The position numbers were made by a program, and so were the translations under genes. A stretch of DNA of 64,000 nt from Galbibacter sp038433465 (GTDB lineage Bacteria; Bacteroidota; Bacteroidia; Flavobacteriales; Flavobacteriaceae). Positions 26,602 to 35,623 of this stretch are shown here, piece after piece; within the stretch, counting starts at the first letter, position 1; every line of letters begins with the position of its first letter. The stretch is from contig NZ_JAESVF010000001.1 in assembly GCF_038433465.1 (NCBI RefSeq), positions 558,001-622,000 on the forward strand. The letters run 5' to 3'. The notes below the pieces were generated by a model that made no database searches, had not been told where the DNA came from, and saw only the letters and a list, made by a program, of their open reading frames with translations.

Positions 26602-27951
26602 ATGAAACATCTTAGCAAATTACTAGTTGCTGCGTTCCTTTTTGTAGGAATTAGCAACATGAATGCTCAAGACCAGAACAATCCATGGCAAATCGCTTTT
26701 GGGGTAAACGCAGTTGATGCTTACCCAACAAACTCAGATAGGCCATATGCTTCAGAAGCATGGTTCGACGAGTATTTCAACGCAAGTGATCACTGGAACA
26801 TCCTTCCTTCTATTTCTTACGTATCTGTTTCTAAGTACGTAGGTAGCGGAATCTCTTTAGGAGTTCGTGGATCTCTTAACAAAATTGAAAACCTTGGTGA
26901 CACAAGTGTAGATGATTTATCATACTACGGAGTTGACGGTACTGTTAAGTACAACTTCACTCAAGGTCACGTATTCGATCCTTTCATCGAAATCGGTGGG
27001 GGTTATACTTGGTTAGACGAGATTGGAGCTGGAACTCTTAACGGAGGTGTAGGTTTCAACGTATGGTTTACTGAAAACCTTGGTCTTACTGTACAAACTG
27101 GATACAAGCACGTATTCGAAGATTACAACACTCCACATTTCCAACACTTAGCTGGTCTTGCTATCAAATTTGGTGGTAACGATTCAGATGGTGATGGTGT
27201 TTATGACAAAGATGACGCTTGTCCAGAAGTACCTGGTTTAAAAGCTTTCAACGGTTGTCCTGATTCTGATGGAGATGGTATCGAAGATTCTAAAGATGCT
27301 TGTCCAAACCAAGCTGGTACTGCTGACATGAACGGATGTCCTGATTCTGACGGAGATGGTGTTGCTGACAATGTAGATGCTTGTCCTAACACTCCAGGTC
27401 TTAAAGAATTAAACGGTTGTCCTGATTCTGACGGTGACGGTGTTGCTGACAAAGATGATCAGTGTCCAGATGTTGCAGGTCCTGCAGCTACTAACGGATG
27501 TCCAGATAAAGATGGTGACGGTGTACTTGACAAAGATGACAAGTGTCCTGAAACTCCTGGAACTGTAGCAAACAACGGTTGTCCTGAATTATCTAAAGAA
27601 GTTCAAACAGCATTAAACAACTATGCTAAAACTATCTTATTCGATACAGGAAAATCAACTATCAAGCCTCAGTCTCAACAAGTATTAGCTGACATTATCG
27701 GTATCTTAAACAAATACCCTAATGCTAAATTTACTGTAGACGGTCACACTGATAGTACTGGTAGTGATTCACTTAACCAAAGACTTTCTGAGTCTAGAGC
27801 ACTTTCTGTAAAAGAATACTTAGTATCTCACGGAATTGACGGATTCAGATTATCTTCTGCTGGTTACGGTGAAACAAGACCAATCGCTTCGAACGCTACT
27901 AGAGATGGTAGAGCTCAAAACAGAAGAGTTGAGATTAACTTAGTTAAATAA
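26602..27951 (+). CDS. OmpA-family outer membrane protein with thrombospondin type-3 repeats
   Basis: A 449-residue porin-like protein. A signal peptide (about 1-23, ending NMNAQ) precedes an N-terminal beta-barrel (about 24-190). Five 27-residue Asp-rich calcium-binding TSP3 repeats follow (DSDGDGVxDxxDxCP, 194-328). The C-terminal OmpA peptidoglycan-binding domain shows FTVDGHTDSTGSDSLNQRLS and RRVEINLVK. It ties the outer membrane to the cell wall. More codons end in C (GAC, AAC, TTC) than in neighbouring genes, as expected for an abundant protein. ATG 26602 was preferred to a TTG two codons upstream. Confidence 0.95.
   Translation: MKHLSKLLVAAFLFVGISNMNAQDQNNPWQIAFGVNAVDAYPTNSDRPYASEAWFDEYFNASDHWNILPSISYVSVSKYVGSGISLGVRGSLNKIENLGDTSVDDLSYYGVDGTVKYNFTQGHVFDPFIEIGGGYTWLDEIGAGTLNGGVGFNVWFTENLGLTVQTGYKHVFEDYNTPHFQHLAGLAIKFGGNDSDGDGVYDKDDACPEVPGLKAFNGCPDSDGDGIEDSKDACPNQAGTADMNGCPDSDGDGVADNVDACPNTPGLKELNGCPDSDGDGVADKDDQCPDVAGPAATNGCPDKDGDGVLDKDDKCPETPGTVANNGCPELSKEVQTALNNYAKTILFDTGKSTIKPQSQQVLADIIGILNKYPNAKFTVDGHTDSTGSDSLNQRLSESRALSVKEYLVSHGIDGFRLSSAGYGETRPIASNATRDGRAQNRRVEINLVK
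27181..27585 (+). repeat. Five tandem 81-bp repeats inside the OmpA-like gene
   Basis: Each unit encodes DxDGDGxxDxxDxCPxxxGxxxxNGCP. The protein pattern is conserved while the DNA differs at many third positions, so the array is old and under protein-level selection. Confidence 0.85.
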
Positions 27952-27983
27952 TTTTAACTGAATTAATTCAAATCATATAAGAG

Positions 27984-28012
27984 AAACGCTCCGAAATTCG
28001 GAGCGTTTTTTT
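27984..28012 (+). terminator. Intrinsic terminator of the OmpA-like gene
   Basis: AAACGCTCCGA (27984-27994) pairs with TCGGAGCGTTT (27998-28008) around a 3-base loop, followed by a run of T. GC-rich for this genome, so strong. Confidence 0.9.
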
Positions 28013-28153
28013 ATTTATAATACTTTATATTTTGGTACTTTAGTGAAGCATATTGTTTCGGTATAATTACGAGACATTTTATAAGTAACAAGAGATTTAT
28101 TTCGAGGGAAGTCTCGGGGTATTAATTCTCGATTATCGAGTAAAACACGCTTC

Positions 28154-30910
28154 ATGGAATCATTCTTGGCACAAATTGCCACCAAAATATACCAAGCTCA
28201 TAAAAGTAATTTAGCTACGCTTACTATCATTCTTCCGAGTAAACGTGCAGTAGTTTTTCTAAAAAACGAACTTTTAAAAATTGCCGATCAAGCTACAATC
28301 GCTCCGCAAATTTTAAGTATTGAAGATTTTGTTCAGCAGTTAGCAAACCTAAAAGTTGCTACAAATATTCAACTTACTTTTGAGTTTTATGAAGTGTATC
28401 GTAAGCTCACCCCAGAAAACGAACAAGAAGATTTTTATGCTTTTACTTCCTGGGCACAAACCATTTTACAAGATTTTAATGAAATAGATAGATATCTGGT
28501 TGATCCAGAATCTTTCTTTTCACACTTGTTTAATATCAAAGAAATCGATCAGTTTCATTGGACTAATCTTGAGGAGAAAACTAGTCTACAAGAAAACTAT
28601 TTAAACTTTTGGAAGCGCTTAGCATTATATTATCAAAGCTTCAATGAGCACCTAAGTAAAAAAGGAATTGGCTATCAAGGAATGATTTATCGAGAAGCTA
28701 ATGATAATGTTGAATATTACATCCAAAACAGCACAGCGAGTAAGCATATTTTTATTGGTTTTAACGCACTTAATAATGCTGAAAAAAACATTATTCAAGA
28801 GTTTTTAAGTAGTACCAATGCAGAAATATATTGGGATGTAGATAAAACATTTCTTGAAAATAAAGAGCACGACGCTGGTTTGTTTCTTCGGAATTATATA
28901 AAGGAATGGCCATACTTTAAAACGAATGATTTTAATGTAATCAGTCATCATTTTTCAGAAGAAAAAAATATAAATATTATTGGAGTTCCAAAAAGTATTG
29001 GGCAAGCAAAATACGTAGGAAACCTGCTAGATAGTATAGAGGGAACTATTGAAAATACTGCGGTTGTTTTAGGAAATGAAGACTTACTTCCTGCGGTTTT
29101 AAATTCGGTTCCTAGCCAAATTACAAAAGCCAATATTACAAGTGGATTTCCGCTGAATCTATCGCCGTTTGCATCGTTTTTCGAAACTTTGTTTGATGTT
29201 TGGGAGAAAAGCAAAGAGCAATTGTGGTATTACCAAGATGTAATTGCAGTACTTTCGAACCCCATTACACATGCGCTTACATTTTCTTCAGATAAAAATA
29301 TCGAAGCCTTATTAGATAAAATTAATGAGGAAAATTTAATTTATGTAACGCAAAGCGATGCTGAACACGTCAATCCAGCATCAGCTAAATTATTTTTAAA
29401 CACAAAATCGCACACAAATTCTGATGTTATTGAAAATTGTATTCAACTAACATTAGCACTAAAAAAAGCGTATAGTAGCAAGCAGTTTAACAATCCCCTT
29501 TTTTTAGAATACCTATACCGTTTTTACGAAATTTTTAATCAGTTAAAAACATTTAATACCGAATACAACACCATTACAAGTATTCAAATTTTAAAAAAGA
29601 TTTATATTGAATTGCTCGTTTCAGAAACCATCGATTTTAGAGGAGAACCTTTAGAGGGACTTCAGATAATGGGGATGCTTGAAAGTAGAAATTTAGATTT
29701 CGAAACCGTAATTCTAACTTCTGTGAATGAGGGAATTTTACCTTCTGGAAAGTCCAACAATTCATTTATTCCTTTTGATTTAAAACGCGTATTTGGACTT
29801 CCAACATATAAAGAAAAAGATTCCATCTATTCGTATCACTTTTACAGACTTATACAGCGTGCTAAAAATGTGTATTTGCTTTATAATACAGAGCCTGATA
29901 GTTTAGAAGGCGGTGAAAAAAGTAGATTGTTGCATCAATTAACGATGCTGAAAGAACCGAATCATCAAATAAAAGAGATGATTGCGAGTCCGATTATCAA
30001 GAATAATTCGGTAAGCCTTTCGGTTATCAAAAAAGACGAGGCTGTTTTAAATCGATTAAAAGAAATTGCTGCCAACGGATTTTCGCCTTCGTCCTTAACA
30101 AACTACATTCGAAATCCGCTTAACTTTTACACCCAATCTGTGTTGGGAATTAAAGAGGTAGAAGAAGTGGAAGAAACCATTGCGGCAAACACATTGGGAA
30201 CTATTGTACACGACACGCTCGAAACATTTTACAAGCCCCTTGAAGGCAGTTACCTTTCTTTGGAACATATCAAGGAAATGCGTAAAAATCTCGATAAGCA
30301 AGTGCAGTTTCATTATACCAAAACCTATACAGATATTAAAAATCTTAAAGGGAAAAACCTCATATCGTACCATGTAGCAAAGCGCTACATAGAGAACTTT
30401 TTAACCTTTGAAGAAAACCGACTAAGAGAAGGGAAACAGATAAAAATACTTCAAATTGAAAGTAATACTAAAATCCCGCTCACTATTCCGGGAATAGAAT
30501 TTCCTGTGTTTTTAAAAGGAAAAGTAGACCGCATGGAGGAAGAGGACGGTGTGATACGAATTATTGATTATAAAACAGGAAAAGTCGAAAAGAATAATGT
30601 TGAAATAACGGAATGGGAAACATTGGGAGACGATTATAAATACAGTAAAGCTTTTCAAATATTGTGCTACGCCTACATGATGCAAAATACTACAATATAT
30701 AACGAGTTTGAAGGCGGAATAATATCTTTTAAAAACCTAAAAAGTGGGCTATTAAAATTTGGATTTAAAAATGGTAAAATCTCAAATCAGGTTATAAATC
30801 TTGCTGTTTTAGATGAATTTAAAACTCAATTGGACCAATTAATCCTCGAAATTACAAACAAAAAAATTCCGTTCACAGAAAAAGAAATTCCAACACATGC
30901 AAATTCATAA
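28154..30910 (+). CDS. AddB-like PD-(D/E)XK nuclease family protein
   Basis: A 918-residue protein resembling AddB. The N-terminal helicase-like region (TLTIILPSKRAVVFLKNELL) lacks a proper Walker A, as in inactivated AddB helicases. Later segments LEGLQIMGMLESRNLDFETV and VNEGILPSGKSNNSFIPFDL are typical of the AddB/RecC core. The C-terminal nuclease core is seen in GKVDRMEEEDGVIRIIDYKTG. No four-Cys iron-sulphur cluster as in Bacillus AddB is evident. It should pair with the AddA-like protein upstream. The next gene overlaps its end by 14 bases. Confidence 0.88.
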   Translation: MESFLAQIATKIYQAHKSNLATLTIILPSKRAVVFLKNELLKIADQATIAPQILSIEDFVQQLANLKVATNIQLTFEFYEVYRKLTPENEQEDFYAFTSWAQTILQDFNEIDRYLVDPESFFSHLFNIKEIDQFHWTNLEEKTSLQENYLNFWKRLALYYQSFNEHLSKKGIGYQGMIYREANDNVEYYIQNSTASKHIFIGFNALNNAEKNIIQEFLSSTNAEIYWDVDKTFLENKEHDAGLFLRNYIKEWPYFKTNDFNVISHHFSEEKNINIIGVPKSIGQAKYVGNLLDSIEGTIENTAVVLGNEDLLPAVLNSVPSQITKANITSGFPLNLSPFASFFETLFDVWEKSKEQLWYYQDVIAVLSNPITHALTFSSDKNIEALLDKINEENLIYVTQSDAEHVNPASAKLFLNTKSHTNSDVIENCIQLTLALKKAYSSKQFNNPLFLEYLYRFYEIFNQLKTFNTEYNTITSIQILKKIYIELLVSETIDFRGEPLEGLQIMGMLESRNLDFETVILTSVNEGILPSGKSNNSFIPFDLKRVFGLPTYKEKDSIYSYHFYRLIQRAKNVYLLYNTEPDSLEGGEKSRLLHQLTMLKEPNHQIKEMIASPIIKNNSVSLSVIKKDEAVLNRLKEIAANGFSPSSLTNYIRNPLNFYTQSVLGIKEVEEVEETIAANTLGTIVHDTLETFYKPLEGSYLSLEHIKEMRKNLDKQVQFHYTKTYTDIKNLKGKNLISYHVAKRYIENFLTFEENRLREGKQIKILQIESNTKIPLTIPGIEFPVFLKGKVDRMEEEDGVIRIIDYKTGKVEKNNVEITEWETLGDDYKYSKAFQILCYAYMMQNTTIYNEFEGGIISFKNLKSGLLKFGFKNGKISNQVINLAVLDEFKTQLDQLILEITNKKIPFTEKEIPTHANS

Positions 30911-31733
30911 AAACATTGCCATTAAGGGTAAGCACGTAAAACCAATTTATACCGACATCTATTTTAACGAAACGCAAACAGCAAAGCCAGTGGCGCTTTT
31001 TTGCCACGGATACAAAGGTTTTAAAGATTGGGGTTTTTGGGAAATTGTTGCCGAAACGTTTGTAGCAAAAGGATATGTGTTTGTGAAATTTAATTTATCG
31101 CATAACGGAATCGATATTGAAAAGCCAACCGATTTTACCGACTTGGATGGTTTTGGAAACAATAATTTTTCAATTGAATTGGATGACATCGATGAAGTTC
31201 TAAATTGGATTTATAGTGCTGAAAATTCTTTTTCTGCTGAATTAAATACTTCATCTATAACATTGATAGGTCATTCGCGTGGCGGAGGTATTTCAATTAT
31301 TAAAGCTGCAGAAGACACACGCATTACAAAGCTGATAACTTGGGCAAGTGTAAGCGATTTTAAAGCACGCTTTGCCGATGAAAAAGCAAGAGCCTATTGG
31401 AAACAACAGGGTGTAATTTATATTGAAAACAGTCGAACCAAACAGCAATTACCTCATTTTTATCAGTTTTACGAAGATTTTATTGCAAACGAAACGAGGT
31501 TTACCATTAAAAATTCAGCAGAAAAAATTAATATTCCTTGGCTAATTATTCATGGAACAAACGACCCAACGGTTATTTTGGAAGAAGCACAAGCATTACA
31601 TCAATGGAATCCTGAGAGTAATTTACTCGTTATAGAAGAAGCCGACCATGTTTTTGGAGGTCAGCACCCGTGGGAAGAAAAAAAGCTTCCACAACATATG
31701 CAACAAGTTGTAGAAGCTTCTATTAGTTTTTAA
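30897..31733 (+). CDS. Alpha/beta hydrolase
   Basis: A 278-residue cytoplasmic hydrolase without a signal peptide. The nucleophile elbow is GHSRGGG (Ser), the oxyanion-side segment is FCHGYKGFKDWGFW, the acid is probably Asp in IHGTNDPTV, and the catalytic His is in EADHVFGG. It most resembles dienelactone-hydrolase and acyl-esterase-type proteins, but the substrate is unknown. It overlaps the AddB-like gene by 14 bases, so the two are co-transcribed, which is probably not functionally meaningful. Confidence 0.88.
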   Translation: MQIHKNIAIKGKHVKPIYTDIYFNETQTAKPVALFCHGYKGFKDWGFWEIVAETFVAKGYVFVKFNLSHNGIDIEKPTDFTDLDGFGNNNFSIELDDIDEVLNWIYSAENSFSAELNTSSITLIGHSRGGGISIIKAAEDTRITKLITWASVSDFKARFADEKARAYWKQQGVIYIENSRTKQQLPHFYQFYEDFIANETRFTIKNSAEKINIPWLIIHGTNDPTVILEEAQALHQWNPESNLLVIEEADHVFGGQHPWEEKKLPQHMQQVVEASISF

Positions 31734-31759
31734 TAAATCCTCTTCAGGAAGTATTTTGT

Positions 31760-32473
31760 TTATTTCTTGTCTGGTCGCGTAGGGCGTACCTCTATTTTAC
31801 TTGGCAACGTACGTGGGTGCATTTTAAGTAAATCGAGTACTAACTGCCCAATGTCTTCTGGTTGAATTTTCCAAGCATCATTTTCCGAAGGCGTGTGGTC
31901 GTTAAAATGAGAAGCCACCGAACCTGGCATAATCGTAGAAACTTTAATATCATATTGGCGTAAATCTAGCATCGCAGCTTGCGTAAAACCAACTACTCCA
32001 AACTTAGTCGCATTATAACCCGCGGCCGTTGGGAAAAAGTTAGTTCCCGCCAAACTCGCTAAGGTAATGTAGTATCCTTTAGATTGTTTTAATGCGTCAA
32101 CAGAAGCTTTAAGTGTATGGTAAACTCCATTTAGATTGGTATTTATCATTTGGTGCCACTGCTCGTCTTCCAATTCATCAATTGGAGCAAAATGTCCAAC
32201 ACCCGCATTTGCCAAAACTACATCTACCTGTCCCCATTTTTCTTCAATGCTTTTGATGGCTTGTTCTTCGTCTTTCAGTTTTGTAACATCTGAAGATATA
32301 CCTAAAACTAAACTACTGTCGTTACTTAAACTAGCAGCGGCTTTTTGCGCATCTTCCAATTTACGTCCGCTTATAGCTACTTTCATTCCAGCTTTCAGCA
32401 ACGCTTCGGCTACACCATAGCCAATTCCTTTTGTTCCACCTGTAATATAGGCTACTTTTCCTTTTAAGTCCAT
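31760..32473 (-). CDS. SDR family oxidoreductase
   Basis: A 237-residue classical short-chain dehydrogenase/reductase. The cofactor motif is ITGGTKGIGYGVAEAL, with SGRKL after the second strand suggesting NADP. NAGVGHF follows, and the catalytic Ser-Tyr-Lys lie in TLASLAG and GYNATKFG. It resembles 3-ketoacyl-ACP reductase-like enzymes, but genome context does not tie it to fatty acid synthesis. Convergent with the alpha/beta hydrolase. Confidence 0.9.
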   Translation of the reverse strand: MDLKGKVAYITGGTKGIGYGVAEALLKAGMKVAISGRKLEDAQKAAASLSNDSSLVLGISSDVTKLKDEEQAIKSIEEKWGQVDVVLANAGVGHFAPIDELEDEQWHQMINTNLNGVYHTLKASVDALKQSKGYYITLASLAGTNFFPTAAGYNATKFGVVGFTQAAMLDLRQYDIKVSTIMPGSVASHFNDHTPSENDAWKIQPEDIGQLVLDLLKMHPRTLPSKIEVRPTRPDKK

Positions 32474-32558
32474 TTTGATATTTTTTTATAAAGATAAAAT
32501 CAAAATCGCGCTATAAAAAAACCTGCTCGTTATTGTTTTCTTAAAATGAAGGGAAATA

Positions 32559-32588
32559 AAAAAGCAACGTTCTAAAACGTTGCTTTTT
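32559..32588 (-). terminator. Intrinsic terminator of tRNA-Ala
   Basis: A perfect 13-bp stem, AAAAAGCAACGTT (32559-32571) with AACGTTGCTTTTT (32576-32588), and a 4-base loop. It begins one base after the tRNA 3' end. Confidence 0.85.
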
Positions 32589-32589
32589 G

Positions 32590-32663
32590 TGGAGCATATC
32601 GGAGTCGAACCGATGACCTCTACACTGCCAGTGTAGCGCTCTAGCCAGCTGAGCTAATGCCCC
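32590..32663 (-). tRNA. tRNA-Ala (anticodon GGC)
   Basis: Minus-strand sequence begins GGGGCATTAGCTCAGC. The acceptor stem GGGGCAT/ATGCTCC contains the G3-U70 wobble pair that marks tRNA-Ala. The anticodon stem CTACA/TGTAG holds loop CTGGCAG with anticodon GGC. The T arm has GGTTCGACTCC. Length is 74 with discriminator A. CCA is not encoded, so it must be added after transcription. Reads GCC and GCU. Confidence 0.96.
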
Positions 32664-32813
32664 GCGTCACATATTTTATTCGCGATTATAAATTAACAAT
32701 TCATAGTCTTATACGCAGCTCAAAAATATGCTATTTTTTTCATTAAAATAAAAAAAGAAAATTCTTTTGATAAAAAGTATAAAATCGTGCATTTTTGCGA
32801 GAACTTACATGGT

Positions 32814-34139
32814 TTGAGTACTACAAAAATAACATTCAAAGAAATAAATAAACTTGCAATTCCTGCTATTATAGCTGGTATTGCAGAACCTCTTATTTCG
32901 CTAACCGATATTGCTATTATCGGTAATGTCGATAAAAACCCTGTAGAAGCACTTGCTGCAGCGGGACTTGTAGGTTCGTTTCTTTCTGCAATTATTTGGA
33001 TTGTAGCGCAAACCAAAACTGCAATTTCCTCGATAATCTCACAGCATTTGGGAGCCAATAGGTTGCACGCGGTTAAAACATTGGTGCCACAAGCTTTGGC
33101 TTTTAACTTTCTTTTTAGTCTGTTTATATATTTTTCTACAGCTTTTTTTGCTACTCAAATTTTTAATTTATACAATGCCGACGGACTCATTCTGGAATAC
33201 ACTACTTCTTATTACCAAATTAGAGCGATTGGTTACCCGCTCACTTTAGTGACGTTCGGAATTTTTGGTGTTTTTAGAGGAATGCAAAATACACTTTGGG
33301 CGATGATGTGTAGTTTAACAGGCGCCGTAGTAAACATAGTTTTAGATTATGTTTTGGTGTACGGTATTGAAGGCGTTATCCCACCAATGCATTTGAAAGG
33401 CGCAGGTTATGCAAGCGTTATTGCACAATTGGTAATGTTGTTAATGGCAGTTTACTTTTTTGTTCGTAAAACGCCTTTTAATTTTAAACTAAGCTTGCAT
33501 ATAAATCCGCAGATGAAAAAGCTCTTAATTATGAGCGCAAACCTATTTGTACGGACTGCCGCATTAAATTATGCTATTTATCTCGCCAATTCGTATGCTA
33601 CAGATTATGGTAAAAACTATATCGCAGCGCAAACAATTTTGATGAATATTTGGCTGTTTTTCTCATTTTTTATTGATGGTTATGCCAATGCTGGAAATGC
33701 AATTTCTGGTAAATTATTAGGAGCAAAAGATTATAAACGATTATGGCTACTCACTATTGATATTTCTAAATACGCCATCATTATTTCGTGTATTTTAATA
33801 GTTGTTTGTGGTGTTTTTTATACTGATATCGGACTGTTATTTAATAAAGAAGAAACCGTTTTAACACTGTTCGCTTCCGTATTTTGGATGGTATTATTAA
33901 TGCAACCTATCAATGCGATTGCTTTTATGTACGACGGAATTTTTAAGGGATTAGGTGAGGCAAAATATCTTCGGAATGTATTGCTTGCAGCTACGTTTTT
34001 AGGCTTTGCACCAACATTGTTGTTTTTCGATTTTATAGGGTTTAAATTGAAAGCTATTTGGATTGCTTTTTTCGTTTGGATGTTTATCAGAGCTGCTGCT
34101 TTAGTGATTAAATTCAGGAGGAAGTATTTAGCTTTATGA
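32814..34139 (+). CDS. MATE family efflux transporter
   Basis: A 441-residue inner membrane protein with about 12 hydrophobic spans in two halves, the MatE fold. The N-terminal FKEINKLAIPAIIAGIAEPL is typical of the DinF-like branch. MATE proteins export cationic drugs or metabolites in exchange for Na+ or H+. The TTG at 32814 (MSTTKITFKEINK) was chosen. A GTG at 32787 is in frame but overlaps a -7-like CATTTTTG. Substrate unknown. Confidence 0.9.
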   Translation: MSTTKITFKEINKLAIPAIIAGIAEPLISLTDIAIIGNVDKNPVEALAAAGLVGSFLSAIIWIVAQTKTAISSIISQHLGANRLHAVKTLVPQALAFNFLFSLFIYFSTAFFATQIFNLYNADGLILEYTTSYYQIRAIGYPLTLVTFGIFGVFRGMQNTLWAMMCSLTGAVVNIVLDYVLVYGIEGVIPPMHLKGAGYASVIAQLVMLLMAVYFFVRKTPFNFKLSLHINPQMKKLLIMSANLFVRTAALNYAIYLANSYATDYGKNYIAAQTILMNIWLFFSFFIDGYANAGNAISGKLLGAKDYKRLWLLTIDISKYAIIISCILIVVCGVFYTDIGLLFNKEETVLTLFASVFWMVLLMQPINAIAFMYDGIFKGLGEAKYLRNVLLAATFLGFAPTLLFFDFIGFKLKAIWIAFFVWMFIRAAALVIKFRRKYLAL

Positions 34140-34163
34140 TTGTCCGCAATCTTTTATAATGCA

Positions 34164-34249
34164 CTGTCACCTCGAGCGTAGTCGAGAGGTTTTTTAAATA
34201 GGGTCTCGACTACGCCTGTCTGCCGGCAAAGGCAGGCTCGACCTGACAT
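34164..34249. repeat. Large palindromic repeat with nested smaller palindrome
   Basis: GCGTAGTCGAGA (34176-34187) pairs with TCTCGACTACGC (34204-34215), and outer CTCGAG/CTCGA and CTGTCA/TGACA segments also complement. Inside the right arm sits CCTGTCTGCC...GGCAGG (34215-34236), a separate hairpin that interrupts the pairing. Lies between the MATE and enoyl-CoA hydratase genes. Confidence 0.7.
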
Positions 34250-34401
34250 TTTACAATTGATATAATACATGTCGGATATTCAAATTAGTTTTACTTCAAT
34301 TCAAAAATAACCTAACATTCTAAAGTCGTCTATATTATGTATTTTTGAGTATCTTTTTTTCAGAAGAAAAATTAAAATTTCAGTAATTAAACAGCATATA
34401 A

Positions 34402-35169
34402 ATGGGAACAGATAGAGTTGACGGAAGCCTTTATACTAAAATTGAAAACCACATTGCAACGGTAGAATTTGGACATCCAGCAAGTAACTCATTTCCATCT
34501 GTGTTGTTAGAGCGCTTATCTGCTGAATTTGATAAACTGTCTTCAAATAACGAAGTGCATATAATTGTATTAAAAAGCGAAGGCAAAAAAGCCTTTTGTG
34601 CAGGTGCTTCATTTGACGAATTGATAGCTGTTTCAAGTTTAGAAGAAGGAAAAGCTTTTTTTAGTGGTTTCGGAAAGGTGCTAAACGCCATGCGGAAATG
34701 CTCAAAACTTATCATCGGAAGAATTCAAGGAAAAGCCGTTGGTGGCGGTGTAGGATTAATTGCTGCTTGTGATTATGCTATTGCCACTGAAGCTGCTGCT
34801 ATAAAATTATCGGAATTTACTATCGGGATTGGGCCATTTGTTATTGCTCCCGCTGTAGAACGAAAAATGGGCGTTGGCGCTTTGGCAGAACTTACCATTG
34901 CAGCAACCGAATGGAAAAATGCCTATTGGGCAAAAGAAAAAGGGTTGTATGCTAAAGTTTTTGAAACAATTACCGAAGTGGATGTTGAAATCGATTTGCT
35001 AACGAACAAATTAGCCGCATACAACCCTGAAGCATTAAATGCTATGAAAAAAGCCCTTTGGGAAAACACCAATCATTGGGAAACTCTCCTAACCGAAAGA
35101 GCTGAAACCTCAGGAAAATTGGTGCTTTCTGAATTTACCAAAAAGGCTTTAGAAAAATTTAAAAAGTAA
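34402..35169 (+). CDS. Enoyl-CoA hydratase/isomerase family protein
   Basis: A 255-residue crotonase-fold protein acting on acyl-CoA thioesters. Oxyanion-hole segments are KAFCAGASFDEL and GKAVGGGVGLIAACDYA, followed by LSEFTIGIGPFVIAPAVERKMG. The usual second catalytic Glu region is present but differs from classical enoyl-CoA hydratases, so the exact reaction (hydratase, isomerase, or a methylglutaconyl-CoA hydratase-like step in amino acid breakdown) is open. Its 3' end overlaps the convergent small secreted protein by 11 bases. Confidence 0.88.
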   Translation: MGTDRVDGSLYTKIENHIATVEFGHPASNSFPSVLLERLSAEFDKLSSNNEVHIIVLKSEGKKAFCAGASFDELIAVSSLEEGKAFFSGFGKVLNAMRKCSKLIIGRIQGKAVGGGVGLIAACDYAIATEAAAIKLSEFTIGIGPFVIAPAVERKMGVGALAELTIAATEWKNAYWAKEKGLYAKVFETITEVDVEIDLLTNKLAAYNPEALNAMKKALWENTNHWETLLTERAETSGKLVLSEFTKKALEKFKK

Positions 35170-35512
35170 GCTCGTTACTTGCCAACGCATCTGAAACATT
35201 TGCTTTAACGACTGGAAAACTATTAAAAAACTTCCTTCCGTCTGTGCGCTTTAGTACGGCAATTTGCTCGCCATTTTTGTTGGTTTCTAATCGAGTAACC
35301 ACTACTTCATTGTTGGCAACCGATTTGTAATTTGGAACACCACCACGTTTAATAATAATGTTTTTTCTAGGCAAATCAATATGTTGATATGTACTTTCTG
35401 AAGTGCTGTTAATTTTTAAAACATCACCTACTTTTACTTCTTTATCTTGAGCACTTACTGTAAATGCTAAAAATGAGAATGCCGCAAAAAATAATCCTTT
35501 TTTCATCTTCAA
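35159..35512 (-). CDS. Small secreted protein of unknown function
   Basis: A 117-residue product with a signal peptide (MKMKKGLFFAAFSFLAFTVSAQ). The mature part of about 95 residues is basic and beta-rich (VGDVLKINSTSESTYQHIDL, then NIIIKRGG), with no Cys. No family is recognised. The Met two codons in (35506) is an equally good start. Its promoter carries a perfect 19-base palindrome, so it is probably regulated. Confidence 0.75.
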   Translation of the reverse strand: MKMKKGLFFAAFSFLAFTVSAQDKEVKVGDVLKINSTSESTYQHIDLPRKNIIIKRGGVPNYKSVANNEVVVTRLETNKNGEQIAVLKRTDGRKFFNSFPVVKANVSDALASNELTF

Positions 35513-35547
35513 ATAATTTAATTGTTAATATTTATCTCATATATTGA

Positions 35548-35579
35548 CAAATATACTATATTAATAGTAATACTATTAA
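35548..35579 (-). promoter_or_regulatory. Promoter with operator-like palindrome
   Basis: A -7 element TATATTTG (35548-35555, minus strand) lies 36 bases before the start of the secreted protein. Directly upstream, TTAATAGTAATACTATTAA (35561-35579) is a perfect 9+1+9 palindrome occupying the spacer between the -7 and -33 positions, where a bound repressor would block polymerase. Confidence 0.55.
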
Positions 35580-35623
35580 CTTTAAATTCTTAAATATTTA
35601 CTAAATATTTATACTCAAAAAAA

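Noticed and set aside
27181..27585. Regular 81-base repeats that could suggest a CRISPR or VNTR array
   Set aside because: The units encode clean TSP3 calcium-binding repeats in frame, with protein-level conservation and no spacer pattern.
32787..32813. GTG start for the MATE protein
   Set aside because: It overlaps a -7-like element; the TTG at 32814 gives the usual family N-terminus.
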